The notes: a model not told the origin generated them from the sequence alone. DNA of 64,000 bases from Ohtaekwangia sp. (GCA_021155195.1 JAJNPV010000021.1:248001-312000); one strand, 5' to 3'; shown: positions 33,856 to 43,018, numbered from the stretch's first letter. Made by a program: numbers and translations.

Positions 33856-34518
33856 TTAGTATATTTCAATAGGTAGCCCCATCAGAGACCAATCAGGAAA
33901 CCCTTCTTCAAGACGCGTTGCCTTGTATCCTGCTTTACTTAATACAGCCACGGCTTCATCTGCATAAACACAGAAGGGTCCACGGCAGTATGCTATAATC
34001 TCAGAACGTCTTGGAAGTTCGCTCATTCGTTCTTTCAATTCCTCAATGGGAATTGAGATAGCGTTTGCAATATGACCTTTGTTAAATTCTGTAGTAGGAC
34101 GAACATCAAGGATGGTGACTTTTCCTGATTCTAATTTTTGCAAAAGTCCTTCGATAGTGACTGACTCAAATTTGAATTTAGATTGTCTGAAATCCTTCAC
34201 CAGTTTTTCAATGGTAGCAATACGTTCAACACCCAACTCGCGCAACGCTTTCCAGGCCTTGAATACGTTACTGTTCGCTAACCTGTAGTAGATAAAATTT
34301 CCCTGACGATTGACGTCAACAAGTTGCGCTTGTTTCAATACTTGTAAATGTTGAGAAGCGTTAGCAATCGGCAAGCTGGTTTGTTCAGCAATCTGTTCGA
34401 CTGAGAAATCTCCTTGGGCAAGCAATTCAATAATTTCCAGACGATGTGGATTGGCTAGTGACTTGGTGATCCTGGCCAGTTCACCATACACCTTATCCTT
34501 GAATTCTCTTTTGTTCAT
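33856..34518 (-). CDS. ArsR-family regulator fused to a rhodanese domain
   Basis: A 220-aa regulator. Residues 15-95 form an ArsR winged helix (SLANPHRLEIIELLAQGDFS, then VEQIAEQTSLPIANASQHLQ and a wing VNRQGNFIYYRL). Residues 120-218 are a rhodanese domain with TILDVRPTTEFNKGHI and the active-site Cys in IIAYCRGPFCVYAD. ArsR-rhodanese fusions are thought to sense reactive sulfur or thiosulfate, with the rhodanese Cys as sensor. It is first in an operon with a persulfide dioxygenase-like protein, an MFS transporter, a 45-aa protein and a phosphorylase. A 34 bp perfect palindrome lies 45 bp upstream, the probable autoregulatory operator. Confidence 0.9.
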   Translation of the reverse strand: MNKREFKDKVYGELARITKSLANPHRLEIIELLAQGDFSVEQIAEQTSLPIANASQHLQVLKQAQLVDVNRQGNFIYYRLANSNVFKAWKALRELGVERIATIEKLVKDFRQSKFKFESVTIEGLLQKLESGKVTILDVRPTTEFNKGHIANAISIPIEELKERMSELPRRSEIIAYCRGPFCVYADEAVAVLSKAGYKATRLEEGFPDWSLMGLPIEIY

Positions 34519-34563
34519 GGTCTTGTCGTATAAGCATCAAGACAAAAAAGGAAGCTGGATAGT

Positions 34564-34597
34564 TCAAACTATTCAATAAATTTATTGAATAGTTTGA
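34564..34597. promoter_or_regulatory. 34 bp perfect palindrome, probable ArsR operator
   Basis: Each arm is 17 bp (TCAAACTATTCAATAAA and its exact complement) with no spacer. The inner ATTCAAT...ATTGAAT resembles the dyads bound by ArsR/SmtB proteins. It lies 45 bp upstream of the ArsR-rhodanese start and 8 bp from the 3' end of the integrase gene. The absence of a loop and a GC stem argues against a terminator. Confidence 0.8.
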
Positions 34598-34604
34598 TTT
34601 ACCA

Positions 34605-35837
34605 TTAAATTACACCTAAAGCAAGCTTGTCCTTGAGTTTACACATATCATTACTTACTTTTTTCTGGACAATTTTTCCATAAATCTGGGTAGTTCTAAT
34701 ATCAGAATGACCCAATAGCTCCATAGTCGTTTCCATGGGTACATCATTCAATAACAGAACAGTGGTGGCGAACGTATGTCTAGCAGTGTGGGTAGTTAGT
34801 TTCTTTTTGATGCCGCACAAATCAGCAATCTCTTTCAAATACCCATTGTAACGTTGGTTGCTATTCATGGGCAAGAGCCTATTATTGATTTTGCAATAAG
34901 GATGATTTTTATACTTTTCAATAATTTTCAAAGGAATAGGGAGTAAAGGAATGTTTTCCATATTGTCAGTTTTTTGACGATCCCGGATAATCCATTTATT
35001 ACCATCTATTCCAATTGTGACATCATCAGGACTAAGCTCCTCAGCATCTCCGTAGGCATAGCCCGTATAACAACTGAAGATATAGCAATCACGCACTTCC
35101 ATCAATCGTTCAATGAATAAATCTTTTTCATACATTCTCTTCAATTCCTCCTGATCTAGAAAATCACGTTTTACATTTTTATAAGAGCATTTAAAATTTG
35201 TAAACGGACTAACTACCACGTATTCCAGTGTAACTGCATATTTCATTACCTGTTTTAGATCTTTTGCATATTTCATAGCGGTATTGTGACCAATTTTTTC
35301 CACTGTTCTGAGATAATGTTGAAACTCTGCGATGAAACTCAATTTGGTTTCCTCCAGTAAGATGTCTGACTTTTTGATTTTATGCTTTAAGAAATTTATG
35401 CACTTTCCTCTTAGGATTTGAAATCGCTTATAACGCCCCTCAGAAATATCTTCTATTTCTTTTTTCTCTGAAAGGTGTTGTAGGTACTGATCAAAAAGCT
35501 GGAGGAAAGTTTTCTTGATCTCCTTGTTCCCTTTATAGCAATTCTTAACATCCTCTGCTGAAACATGTTCCCTTGTTGACAACAATATGTTGTAATGTTT
35601 CAAGATGTCAGCCTTAGCAAGGGTAAGAAAATCATTTATCGATCTCGCATCGGAAGAGTTCGGGAGAGCAAGATTACTGTCGGTGTCCCAATGTTTTGGG
35701 AATATTTGTTTACCGGTTGAAAATTCTGCACGCTGACCCCCAACGGTTATCCTTGTCCAAATGGGTGCAAGGCCTTGTTTGTTCATCTTAGATTTCTTCA
35801 GAACAAAGAGTACTGAGAATGATTGATTGAAGTTCAT
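34605..35837 (-). CDS. Tyrosine recombinase (CTnDOT/Bacteroides-type integrase)
   Basis: A 410-aa integrase. An N-terminal arm-binding domain (FSVLFVLKKSKMNKQGLAPI, RITVGGQRAEFSTG) is followed by a SAM-like core-binding domain (120-215) and the catalytic domain. Motifs seen are CYTGYAYGDAEEL (box I, where the first Arg is absent as in CTnDOT-type enzymes), HTARHTFATTVLL (HxxR) and LGHSDIRTTQIYGK with the nucleophilic Tyr. Its start lies 248 bp from the 3' end of tRNA-Lys, a common integration site, so it probably mobilises the accessory region to its left. No excisionase is visible nearby. Confidence 0.92.
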   Translation of the reverse strand: MNFNQSFSVLFVLKKSKMNKQGLAPIWTRITVGGQRAEFSTGKQIFPKHWDTDSNLALPNSSDARSINDFLTLAKADILKHYNILLSTREHVSAEDVKNCYKGNKEIKKTFLQLFDQYLQHLSEKKEIEDISEGRYKRFQILRGKCINFLKHKIKKSDILLEETKLSFIAEFQHYLRTVEKIGHNTAMKYAKDLKQVMKYAVTLEYVVVSPFTNFKCSYKNVKRDFLDQEELKRMYEKDLFIERLMEVRDCYIFSCYTGYAYGDAEELSPDDVTIGIDGNKWIIRDRQKTDNMENIPLLPIPLKIIEKYKNHPYCKINNRLLPMNSNQRYNGYLKEIADLCGIKKKLTTHTARHTFATTVLLLNDVPMETTMELLGHSDIRTTQIYGKIVQKKVSNDMCKLKDKLALGVI

Positions 35838-36029
35838 AGCTTAACATTTTTAAGTGTTAGAACTCGTTCATTTCTTGTTGCAAGGATTCAAAATGAGATC
35901 AGTTTAGTGTGATACTCAGTGGAGCACAAACTTGTCCGAGGGTACCAAGTAACAAATTCTGACTAGGTACCCGAATAGGTACCCTAGGAGTTGATTTTGG
36001 TTGTTACTAATTGGGTGGCTAAAAAACAA
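35838..36029. repeat. Integrase-tRNA interval with iterated GGTACC
   Basis: About 190 bp between the integrase start and the tRNA terminator. The hexamer GGTACC occurs at 35941, 35966 and 35978; the last two lie in TAGGTACCC repeats spaced by 12 bp. These could be arm-type recombinase sites, by analogy with other tyrosine recombinases. No second copy of the tRNA 3' end was found in the window. Confidence 0.4.
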
Positions 36030-36062
36030 AAAACCGCACAAAAATTAACTTTGAGCGGTTTT
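36024..36062 (-). terminator. Rho-independent terminator of tRNA-Lys
   Basis: AAAACCGC at 36030-36037 pairs with GCGGTTTT at 36055-36062. Read on the minus strand the stem is followed by a T-rich run, as expected downstream of the minus-strand tRNA. Confidence 0.75.
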
Positions 36063-36085
36063 AGTTTCAATTACTTTAATAAAAG

Positions 36086-36158
36086 TGATCCCGCTGGGAT
36101 TCGAACCCAGGACCCATACATTAAAAGTGTATTGCTCTACCAGCTGAGCTACGGAATC
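36086..36158 (-). tRNA. tRNA-Lys (anticodon UUU)
   Basis: A 73-nt cloverleaf on the minus strand. The acceptor arms GATTCCG and CGGGATC pair with one G-T pair. The D arm contains GCTCAGCTGGTAGAGC, the anticodon loop CTTTTAA gives UUU, and the T arm is CTGGGTTCGAATCCCAG. The CCA end is not encoded. The 3' end faces the integrase at 34605-35837, so this is the probable attachment site of the accessory region. Confidence 0.95.
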
Positions 36159-36217
36159 ATTAAATCTTGTCTAAATTGCGGTCTTTTCCGTAATTGAGGT
36201 CGCAAAGGTAGCAGGAT

Positions 36218-36952
36218 ATGAAAAATATACAAACCCCGTTTTTAAAAATTCTTCTCTTAAGTGGTGCTATTTTTTTGAGCCAATTTGCGCTTGCTGATTA
36301 TGTGCCCGCACAACTAAGCCGGGGCGATTCTTTATTCGCAAAAAAACAATACACACAATCATTTGAACTTTATCAAGGTTTATTGCAAAGCGGCAGATAC
36401 ACACCAGCTATGTTACTTAAAATGGCCTACATTCAGGAAGGTCTCGGTAGCATAAGTCTATCATTATATTACTTAAATCTTTACTACCTGGCCAGTGGCG
36501 ATGAGCAAGCCCTAAGTAAGATGGAAGAACTCGCTGAAAAAAATAAATTGCAGGGATACGAGAGTACTGAAACTGCACGCATCTTCTTCTTAATTAAGAA
36601 ATATAATTATTATCTATCTACAGCATTGGCAGCAGTGATTGTATTTTTAGTAGTTCTTCAATATAAACGAAGGATCGAATCAAGAGCTAAAACCTTCTCC
36701 ATTCCAATCGCCTTGGTAATCATCCTGCTCGCTGTTCAAGTCAATGTTTCATATGAATCCCCCACAGCTATTGTAACAAACTCTAATACCTACTTGATGA
36801 GCGGACCATCGGCAGGAGCCAATGTAGTAAGCTTAATAAAAGAAGGACACAAGCTAAAAATCAAAGACAAAAAAGATGTATGGTTAAAGGTAGAGTGGCT
36901 TGATAAAGATGTCTATATAAAAGAACAACAAGTTTTGCCCGTTGTGCTTTAG
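36218..36952 (+). CDS. BatE-like TPR and SH3-domain envelope protein
   Basis: A 244-aa protein with a signal peptide (ILLLSGAIFLSQFALA) and TPR-like helices at about 30-110 (GDSLFAKKQYTQSFELYQGL, LLKMAYIQEGLGSISLSLYY). Two membrane helices follow (LSTALAAVIVFLVVLQY, IPIALVIILLAVQVNV), then a C-terminal bacterial SH3 domain (VTNSNTYLMSGPSAGANVVS, LIKEGHKLKIKDKKDVWLKV). This is the architecture of BatE, the last gene of Bacteroidota aerotolerance (bat) operons, but no other bat gene is adjacent. Its stop overlaps the stop of the convergent secreted protein gene. Confidence 0.7.
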   Translation: MKNIQTPFLKILLLSGAIFLSQFALADYVPAQLSRGDSLFAKKQYTQSFELYQGLLQSGRYTPAMLLKMAYIQEGLGSISLSLYYLNLYYLASGDEQALSKMEELAEKNKLQGYESTETARIFFLIKKYNYYLSTALAAVIVFLVVLQYKRRIESRAKTFSIPIALVIILLAVQVNVSYESPTAIVTNSNTYLMSGPSAGANVVSLIKEGHKLKIKDKKDVWLKVEWLDKDVYIKEQQVLPVVL

Positions 36953-39666
36953 AAGCGAATCGATAGTGACCCTTTATATTCTTTATTTGTGTATTTGATC
37001 ACATAGAAATAAACTCCGGCTGCCTGATCGGATGCATACCACCTAAAATTCCGTTCGCCACTTTTAAAAACCTGACTGCCCCAGCGGTTATACACATACA
37101 CGGATTCAAACCGACTCACACAGTTGTCAGGTGGAAGTGAAATTTGTGCATCAGGATTTGTAGCCGGATCGCACGGGGTTATGCCTTCCAGCGCAAAATA
37201 ATCATTACACCCATCCCCATTGGGGGTAAATACATTGGGGGGCAAAAACTCCCGTATATTGCTTTTTACATCACTTATTTTTAGAGTCACTGAAACTGTA
37301 TCGGCTTTATTGGCAAAGCAGCGATCATCAGTAAGCTTAAATTTAAACGTGTACGTATTTTCGAAAATGTTATTCTTAAAAATAGAACAATCAGAAGTCC
37401 AGATAAAAGGAGCCTCTACATTCCCTTTTCCCTCTACAGAGTTAAATATGTAATTCTCAGGGTTTTCAGTGCCAATTGCTTCAATCATTGTGAGTGAAAG
37501 TAAATCCTGCTCAGGAGAAACATCCGCATCAATACCTCTAAGAAGAAACTCAATAGGTTCACCTACTATAAACTCAACTGTTTGGTCATTGACTATCTCG
37601 TTGCCTTGTTGGATGGTTAGTTGAGGTTGCGCGTTAATAGGGGGAAGAACTGTTACCTGTACATCTACTGTATCGGCTTTATAAAACCGACACTTGTTTG
37701 CATTGTCTACCACAATAAATTGAAAGGTAAATTTGCTTTTTCTTTTCAAATCAATTTTCGCACATTTAATATCCCACTGAAAACGGGAAGTAACAGTTCC
37801 GTTACCGGATGCAACCGGAAAAGAAATACCAAACAACTCCAGTGAATCACGTTGCTTTACATCAAGCACAAGCAAATCATTATCTGTTAAATCTTTGCCC
37901 GTTACATTAAAAGAAAGTGTTTCATTTACTCTTCGCTGCAGGTTTAGCACGCTCCGCTCTTGCGGATTGTTGGTTAAGTCGGTATCAATAGTTGGGCTTG
38001 CATTTCCCGGAAGGATGACAGCAAAGTTAAATATGGCTGTTACCGGATCGCCAAAATCGCACTCATCCTTATCATTCGCAATTATTTTCACCTGAAAGCC
38101 TGTTCGGTTTGTGAAGTCATAAATATTGCAAAAGGCATCCCACCTGATTTTACCTTTTACAACTCCATTAACAGGGGGGCTTTCAAAATCAATTTTAATT
38201 CCGGCATCGGCCAACACAAATCCGTTTGTTACAATTGAAACCAACAACTCATCCACATCATCATCGCGGATTTCAAACGCCTTTTCATAAAATCCACCTT
38301 CTTGCAAAATGATTGTTTCATTCACTATTAAAGGAGTTATATGATCAACCGGGTTAACAAAATATGGGTTGGTATTTAGTGGCGGTTCAACATTTACCGC
38401 AATCTTGAGTGTATCGGTTAATGGCAGACTACAGGCATCATCAAAAGCAATGATTCCTATTTGATAGGGGCCACCCTCAATATAAGGACATCGCGGAAAG
38501 CAAATAGTAAAGTCTTTTGTGCTTCCATTTAACAACGTTGTTGACGTAACGGCCGGAAGAATTTCACTAATATTTTTTTTAAAGTTGAGAGATACCGCTC
38601 GAATAGAAACCTTTTCACTAAAGTTGTCTTCTATTTTACTAGCATCAGGATCAGAGACTCGTACCTGAATGCAGCGATCTCCATCTGCTACAGTATTAGC
38701 AAAACTAACACTCATATTTTTACTATAGATAAATGAAGCATCCGCTAATTTCTTACCGGTGATTTGAGGGGGTTCTGCTTGCGGGCATGCATCCACAACA
38801 AGCATCTGAAAATCGCGCCTGCTCTCCCCTATTTTTTCGCCTGCTCGATACTCATCAATCTTAACTGCAAAAACAAAAAGCCCTTGAGTTTGAGGGGTAG
38901 CCGTGAGTAATCCATCGCGACTTATTTTTAAATCAGGATTCCCATTAATGATTTTTGAAAGCCCGTAACCAGGCCGCCAAACCACTTGCGGATATGGGCC
39001 GGGAGAAGGATTGGGAAGAGCAACTTGAGCAGTTGTATTTAATGGTGTTACTAAAGTATAAACCAATGAATCATCATCATCATCTACACCGGCAAAGTCA
39101 ACATAGTAGGGCCGAAAGGGACATGCAAAATCATTAAGAGGTGGAAACAAACGTGGCGATGAATTTAGAAAGGGCTCTCCATTTTTTACAACAGGAGGAA
39201 ATTCCAAATAAAAAGTCTGCCCTGCAGAAGTATTGGCTCCAACTGGTTCCTGACTATAAATGTTGGAGATATTATAATTTCGACAGCAGCGTTCCCATAC
39301 CACAAAATATCCCTCGGGGTCATTATAATTTGCGGGCGAGAGTGTAATCGTTGATGTATATATTAACTTAGAAGTCTTCAATTCACCACTCGAACATTCC
39401 GGTTGGGTGTAAGGCACGTTTGATTCATTGCTTAACGACATAAACACTGAGCCCATAAATGCTTTATCTCTTTTTCGATAGATGGTTACAGTAACATTGG
39501 GGTCTTTTGCTCCAGGGGCACCATTAATCTGATCGAAATAAATAATGAGATTAAGACGATAGGTACTCCCAGAAACATGTATCAACTCAAACTCGCCCCC
39601 CACAATATGTGAGGCAACAAGCGGAAAAGAAATAAGCAACAACAGCGTTAAAAAAAATCGTTTCAT
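36949..39666 (-). CDS. Large secreted protein with gliding-motility/T9SS C-terminal domain
   Basis: A 905-aa protein from the ATG at 39666, which gives a clean signal peptide (MKRFFLTLLLLISFPLVASH); an upstream frame start at 39696 is unlikely. The N-terminal domain (HIVGGEFELIHVSGSTYRLN...CCRNYNISN) is common at the start of such proteins. Repeated Ig/cadherin-like modules of about 110 aa follow, each with a TVDVQVTVLPPINAQP- or TVSVTLKISD-like strand. The C-terminal ~85 residues are the type B T9SS sorting domain: PPNVFTPNGDGCNDYF, VYVYNRWGSQVFKSG, and AGVYFYVIKYTNKEYKGSLS. It is probably surface-exposed or released, as an adhesin-like structural protein. Confidence 0.9.
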   Translation of the reverse strand: MKRFFLTLLLLISFPLVASHIVGGEFELIHVSGSTYRLNLIIYFDQINGAPGAKDPNVTVTIYRKRDKAFMGSVFMSLSNESNVPYTQPECSSGELKTSKLIYTSTITLSPANYNDPEGYFVVWERCCRNYNISNIYSQEPVGANTSAGQTFYLEFPPVVKNGEPFLNSSPRLFPPLNDFACPFRPYYVDFAGVDDDDDSLVYTLVTPLNTTAQVALPNPSPGPYPQVVWRPGYGLSKIINGNPDLKISRDGLLTATPQTQGLFVFAVKIDEYRAGEKIGESRRDFQMLVVDACPQAEPPQITGKKLADASFIYSKNMSVSFANTVADGDRCIQVRVSDPDASKIEDNFSEKVSIRAVSLNFKKNISEILPAVTSTTLLNGSTKDFTICFPRCPYIEGGPYQIGIIAFDDACSLPLTDTLKIAVNVEPPLNTNPYFVNPVDHITPLIVNETIILQEGGFYEKAFEIRDDDVDELLVSIVTNGFVLADAGIKIDFESPPVNGVVKGKIRWDAFCNIYDFTNRTGFQVKIIANDKDECDFGDPVTAIFNFAVILPGNASPTIDTDLTNNPQERSVLNLQRRVNETLSFNVTGKDLTDNDLLVLDVKQRDSLELFGISFPVASGNGTVTSRFQWDIKCAKIDLKRKSKFTFQFIVVDNANKCRFYKADTVDVQVTVLPPINAQPQLTIQQGNEIVNDQTVEFIVGEPIEFLLRGIDADVSPEQDLLSLTMIEAIGTENPENYIFNSVEGKGNVEAPFIWTSDCSIFKNNIFENTYTFKFKLTDDRCFANKADTVSVTLKISDVKSNIREFLPPNVFTPNGDGCNDYFALEGITPCDPATNPDAQISLPPDNCVSRFESVYVYNRWGSQVFKSGERNFRWYASDQAAGVYFYVIKYTNKEYKGSLSIRF

Positions 39667-39760
39667 CACAGGCAACAGGTCACGAAAGATAGCCAATTCA
39701 AATCAGTGCTTAAAACCCCCCATATTTCAGTAATTTCGCGACCTAAGATTACGCTTTTGA

Positions 39761-41179
39761 ATGAAAAAAGGAGACTTATTAGATAGCATCGAAATTGAAA
39801 CGATGGCTGCCGAAGGCAAGTGCCTTGCTAAGGTAGATGGACTGGTGTTGTTTCTTCAGGGCGGTGCTCCGGGGGATACGGTGCAAGTGCAGCTGACAAA
39901 AATCAAAAGTAATTTTTTGGAAGGTAAGGTCACCGCTATTCAAAAACGTTCTCCGCTCCGCACCGAACCTTTTTGTGAGCACTTTGGTACCTGTGGGGGT
40001 TGTTCGTGGCAACATATTAATTACGAAACTCAATTAAAGTATAAGCAGCAACAAGTTATTGATAATCTCGAGCGTCTGGGTGGATTACAATTACCAGCAA
40101 TCACTCCCATTCTCGCATCTAAAAAAATAAATTATTATCGCAATAAACTCGATTACACGTTTACCTCCAATCGCTGGCTTACAAAAGAGGAACTTAACAA
40201 AGCCATAGAAGAAAGTCGCTTTGAAGTGGGATTAGGGTATCATATTCCTAAAATGTTTGATCGTGTGTTTGATGTGGCTAATTGTTATTTACAACCCGAG
40301 CCCTCCAACTCCATTCGATTGCTGGCAAAAAAAACAGCTGTTGAAAATCAAATTCCTTTTTTTGATTTGCGAAGACAAGTAGGGTTTTTGCGTACGCTTA
40401 CCATCCGTTCTTCCAATATTGGTGAGGTGATGATCATCCTGCAAGTGACAGCCGATGAAAAGAACTGGATCGAAACGATGATGAAAACATTAACCGATGC
40501 ATTTCCACAAATCACATCAGCCAACTACATCATCAATAATAAAAGGAACGACACGTTTGCCGATCTGGATGTAATCTGCTGGAAAGGAAATCCGTACATC
40601 ACCGAGCAAATGAATAAACCCGATAGAAGCGGTAAACTTCAGTTTCGTGTGGGTCCTAAATCATTTTATCAAACTAACTCCGACCAAGCATATGAACTTT
40701 ATAAAGTAGCCTGGCAGATGGCTGAATTAAAAGGTGACGAGCATGTATATGATCTTTATACGGGCACAGGCACCATTGCCAATTTTGTAGCAGGTCAGGC
40801 AAAAAAAGTAATTGGATTGGAGTATGTAGCTGCCGCAATTGAAGATGCCAAAGCAAATTCAAAACTCAATAACATTACCAACACTGAGTTTTATGCAGGC
40901 GACATGAAAGATTTATTAACCGATGATTTTCTTTCGCAGCATGGGAAGCCCGATAGGATAATAACAGATCCTCCACGAGCGGGTATGCACGATGATGTGA
41001 CCAAAATGTTGTTAAAAGTTGCGCCCAAACGAATTGTATATGTGAGTTGTAATACTGCTACCCAGGCACGCGATTTAAAAATACTTGCAGAGAAGTATGA
41101 TATCACAGCCGTGCAAGCGGTTGATATGTTTCCGCAAACTACCCATGTGGAGAATGTGGCGCGATTGGATTTGAAATAA
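39761..41179 (+). CDS. rlmD: 23S rRNA (uracil-5-)-methyltransferase RlmD
   Basis: A 472-aa RNA m5U methyltransferase. A TRAM domain (residues 3-60) precedes the iron-sulfur ligands Cys72, Cys78 and Cys81 in EPFCEHFGTCGGCSW, with a fourth Cys near residue 173 (VANCYLQPE). The catalytic domain has FRVGPKSFYQTNSDQAYELY, the SAM loop DLYTGTGTIANFVA, IITDPPRAGMHDD and the nucleophile in YVSCNTATQARDL. The family methylates U1939 (RlmD) or other uridines; the [4Fe-4S] cluster and TRAM support RlmD/RumA, although Bacteroidota RumA-like enzymes may differ in target. Confidence 0.88.
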   Translation: MKKGDLLDSIEIETMAAEGKCLAKVDGLVLFLQGGAPGDTVQVQLTKIKSNFLEGKVTAIQKRSPLRTEPFCEHFGTCGGCSWQHINYETQLKYKQQQVIDNLERLGGLQLPAITPILASKKINYYRNKLDYTFTSNRWLTKEELNKAIEESRFEVGLGYHIPKMFDRVFDVANCYLQPEPSNSIRLLAKKTAVENQIPFFDLRRQVGFLRTLTIRSSNIGEVMIILQVTADEKNWIETMMKTLTDAFPQITSANYIINNKRNDTFADLDVICWKGNPYITEQMNKPDRSGKLQFRVGPKSFYQTNSDQAYELYKVAWQMAELKGDEHVYDLYTGTGTIANFVAGQAKKVIGLEYVAAAIEDAKANSKLNNITNTEFYAGDMKDLLTDDFLSQHGKPDRIITDPPRAGMHDDVTKMLLKVAPKRIVYVSCNTATQARDLKILAEKYDITAVQAVDMFPQTTHVENVARLDLK

Positions 41180-41183
41180 GGGA

Positions 41184-41603
41184 TTAAAAATGATATCGTA
41201 GTCCAATTCCACTTGACTGCTGATTGAGGTTAATATTAATTCCGGTCATTTCCAGTTTCTGTGTGTACTTGCGCTGTGCGTTTGCACCTACAATCCACAA
41301 AGGAATGCCTGCGCCCATTCCCCCCATGCCTACCAGTAATGCCACTGCTCCTGCCGGAGCATTGCCCCCGTACGTAGTTTGAGGCTGACCATTATAATAT
41401 GTAGTTGTAGAAGGGGCATTTGAAATTGTAGTAACGCCCACAATAATAAGGACACCTCCTGCAACTGTAAGGAGAGTTCCCGTTGTCTTCATTCGTTTAA
41501 ACTTTTCAACCTTGGCTGCATATACTGCCTTTTCTGAATTGAACTGGCTGTATAGAGGAGTAATTAAGAAGATCAGGAAGGTTAAAGCAAGTAGTTTTTT
41601 CAT
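41184..41603 (-). CDS. Exported small membrane protein, unknown
   Basis: A 139-aa protein from the ATG at 41603, preceded by a signal peptide (MKKLLALTFLIFLITPLYSQ). It has a short helix (AAKVEKFKRMKTTGTLL), two glycine-rich hydrophobic segments (LLTVAGGVLIIVGVTTIS, GAVALLVGMGGMGAGIPLWI) and a Tyr/Thr/Gly-rich loop between them, ending in a beta-strand (GIGLRYHF). It resembles common hypothetical Bacteroidota membrane proteins. An upstream extension to 41726 in this frame has no protein-like character. It converges on rlmD with only 4 bp between them. Confidence 0.65.
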   Translation of the reverse strand: MKKLLALTFLIFLITPLYSQFNSEKAVYAAKVEKFKRMKTTGTLLTVAGGVLIIVGVTTISNAPSTTTYYNGQPQTTYGGNAPAGAVALLVGMGGMGAGIPLWIVGANAQRKYTQKLEMTGININLNQQSSGIGLRYHF

Positions 41604-41778
41604 GTGAGGGAACTTTGGATAGTTAAGTCTTACGAAGATAATCGGGAGACAATAAATTCCGAATTTTTCTGGCTTGTAGCCCTCATTTATTTTCTGTGTT
41701 TTGTGAGGCTTATAGGAGCAATCCAAGCAATCCTTAGGTTTTCTAAAAGGAATTAAATACTAAATTAATAAGCATTTT

Positions 41779-41795
41779 TACTAAAAATATTAGTA
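41779..41795. promoter_or_regulatory. TACTAA-N5-TTAGTA dyad upstream of the Y-family polymerase
   Basis: A perfect 6+6 inverted repeat with a 5 bp spacer, 11 bp upstream of the GTG start of the polymerase gene and overlapping any likely promoter. A damage-inducible repressor site is possible by position. No known LexA consensus is claimed. Confidence 0.55.
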
Positions 41796-41806
41796 TAATT
41801 GCTCTT

Positions 41807-43018
41807 GTGATTAACAGAAGCATTATACATATGGATTTGGATGCGTTTTTTGTATCGGTAGAACGTACAAAAAGCAAGGGACTTATCGGAATTCCGCTAA
41901 TAATTGGGGGCAGCAGCAGACGCGGGGTGGTAGCAGCCTGCAGCTACGAAGCCCGCAGATTTGGAGTCCATTCCGCCATGCCCATGTACCTGGCCATGCA
42001 GCTTTGCCCCGATGCCAAGGTGATCTCGGGCGACATGGAAGCTTATAGTCAGTTTTCACACCTTGTTACAGAAATTATTGCCGATAAAGCTCCGGCTTTC
42101 GAAAAAGCTTCCATCGATGAGTTTTATATCGATGCCACGGGCATGGATCGTTTTTTTGGTAGTTATAAATGGGCAATCGAACTACAGAAAAAAATAGAGA
42201 AAGAGAGCAGGCTTCCTATCTCGATGGCGCTATCGGTAAACAAACTTGTCTCCAAAGTAGCCACTGCCGAATTCAAGCCACAGGCACAGAAACAAATCGT
42301 TGCGGGAGATGAAATGAGTTTTCTCGGTCCGCTCACTATTGATAAGATACCGATGGTAGGTAAGCAAACCGCCTCCTTTCTATATGATATGGGCGTGCGC
42401 ACGGTCGCTACCTTGCGGGAAATGCCACAACAATTTTTAATCAGTGCGTTTGGGAAAAATGGAATCAGCCTTTGGAATAAAGCGCATGGCATTGATGATT
42501 CGCCTGTGGTATCATACAGTGAACAAAAATCTATTTCTACGGAATCTACTTTCGATCAGGATACAATTGATGTGAAGCAGTTGAAGTCTATTCTGATTGC
42601 GATGGTGGAGAAAGTTGCGTTTCAACTGCGCGAACAAAAAAAACTTACTTCATGCATTGCTGTAAAAATCCGGTATTCAAATTTCGACACCGAAAGTAAG
42701 CAGATTCATATTCCCTACACCTCTTCCGATTATACCATCCTGCGCGTGGTGCAAGAGTTGTTTGATAAACTCTATAATCGAAGAATGTTAATCCGCCTGG
42801 TGGGTGTGCGCCTCAGTAACCTCGTTCATGGCAATCACCAAATCAGTTTATTTGATGATACAGTAGAAGACATCAATCTCTACGAAGCCATGGATTTTAT
42901 TAAACACAAACATGGCGTAGAAAAACTAATTCGCGCTACTACGCTGGACGTAAACAAACGCGTGCGCATGGAGATGAATATGTTTAAAGGAAAAATCTCG
43001 AAGAGTTTAATAAACTGA
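41807..43018 (+). CDS. dinB: Y-family DNA polymerase (DinB/Pol IV-like)
   Basis: A 403-aa translesion polymerase. HMDLDAFFVSVE supplies the first catalytic Asp, YEARRFGVHSAMPM the finger, and ASIDEFYIDATG the second acidic pair. MALSVNKLVSKVATAEFKP and a helix-hairpin-helix (IPMVGKQTASFLYDMGVRTV) follow, with a little-finger domain and a clamp-binding-like QISLFDD at about 347-353, unusually 50 residues from the C-terminus. The start is GTG at 41807. In this position, before a 2H phosphoesterase gene and a DnaE gene, it looks like the polymerase of a damage-inducible mutagenesis cassette, comparable to imuB-dnaE2. A dyad lies just upstream. Confidence 0.88.
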   Translation: MINRSIIHMDLDAFFVSVERTKSKGLIGIPLIIGGSSRRGVVAACSYEARRFGVHSAMPMYLAMQLCPDAKVISGDMEAYSQFSHLVTEIIADKAPAFEKASIDEFYIDATGMDRFFGSYKWAIELQKKIEKESRLPISMALSVNKLVSKVATAEFKPQAQKQIVAGDEMSFLGPLTIDKIPMVGKQTASFLYDMGVRTVATLREMPQQFLISAFGKNGISLWNKAHGIDDSPVVSYSEQKSISTESTFDQDTIDVKQLKSILIAMVEKVAFQLREQKKLTSCIAVKIRYSNFDTESKQIHIPYTSSDYTILRVVQELFDKLYNRRMLIRLVGVRLSNLVHGNHQISLFDDTVEDINLYEAMDFIKHKHGVEKLIRATTLDVNKRVRMEMNMFKGKISKSLIN

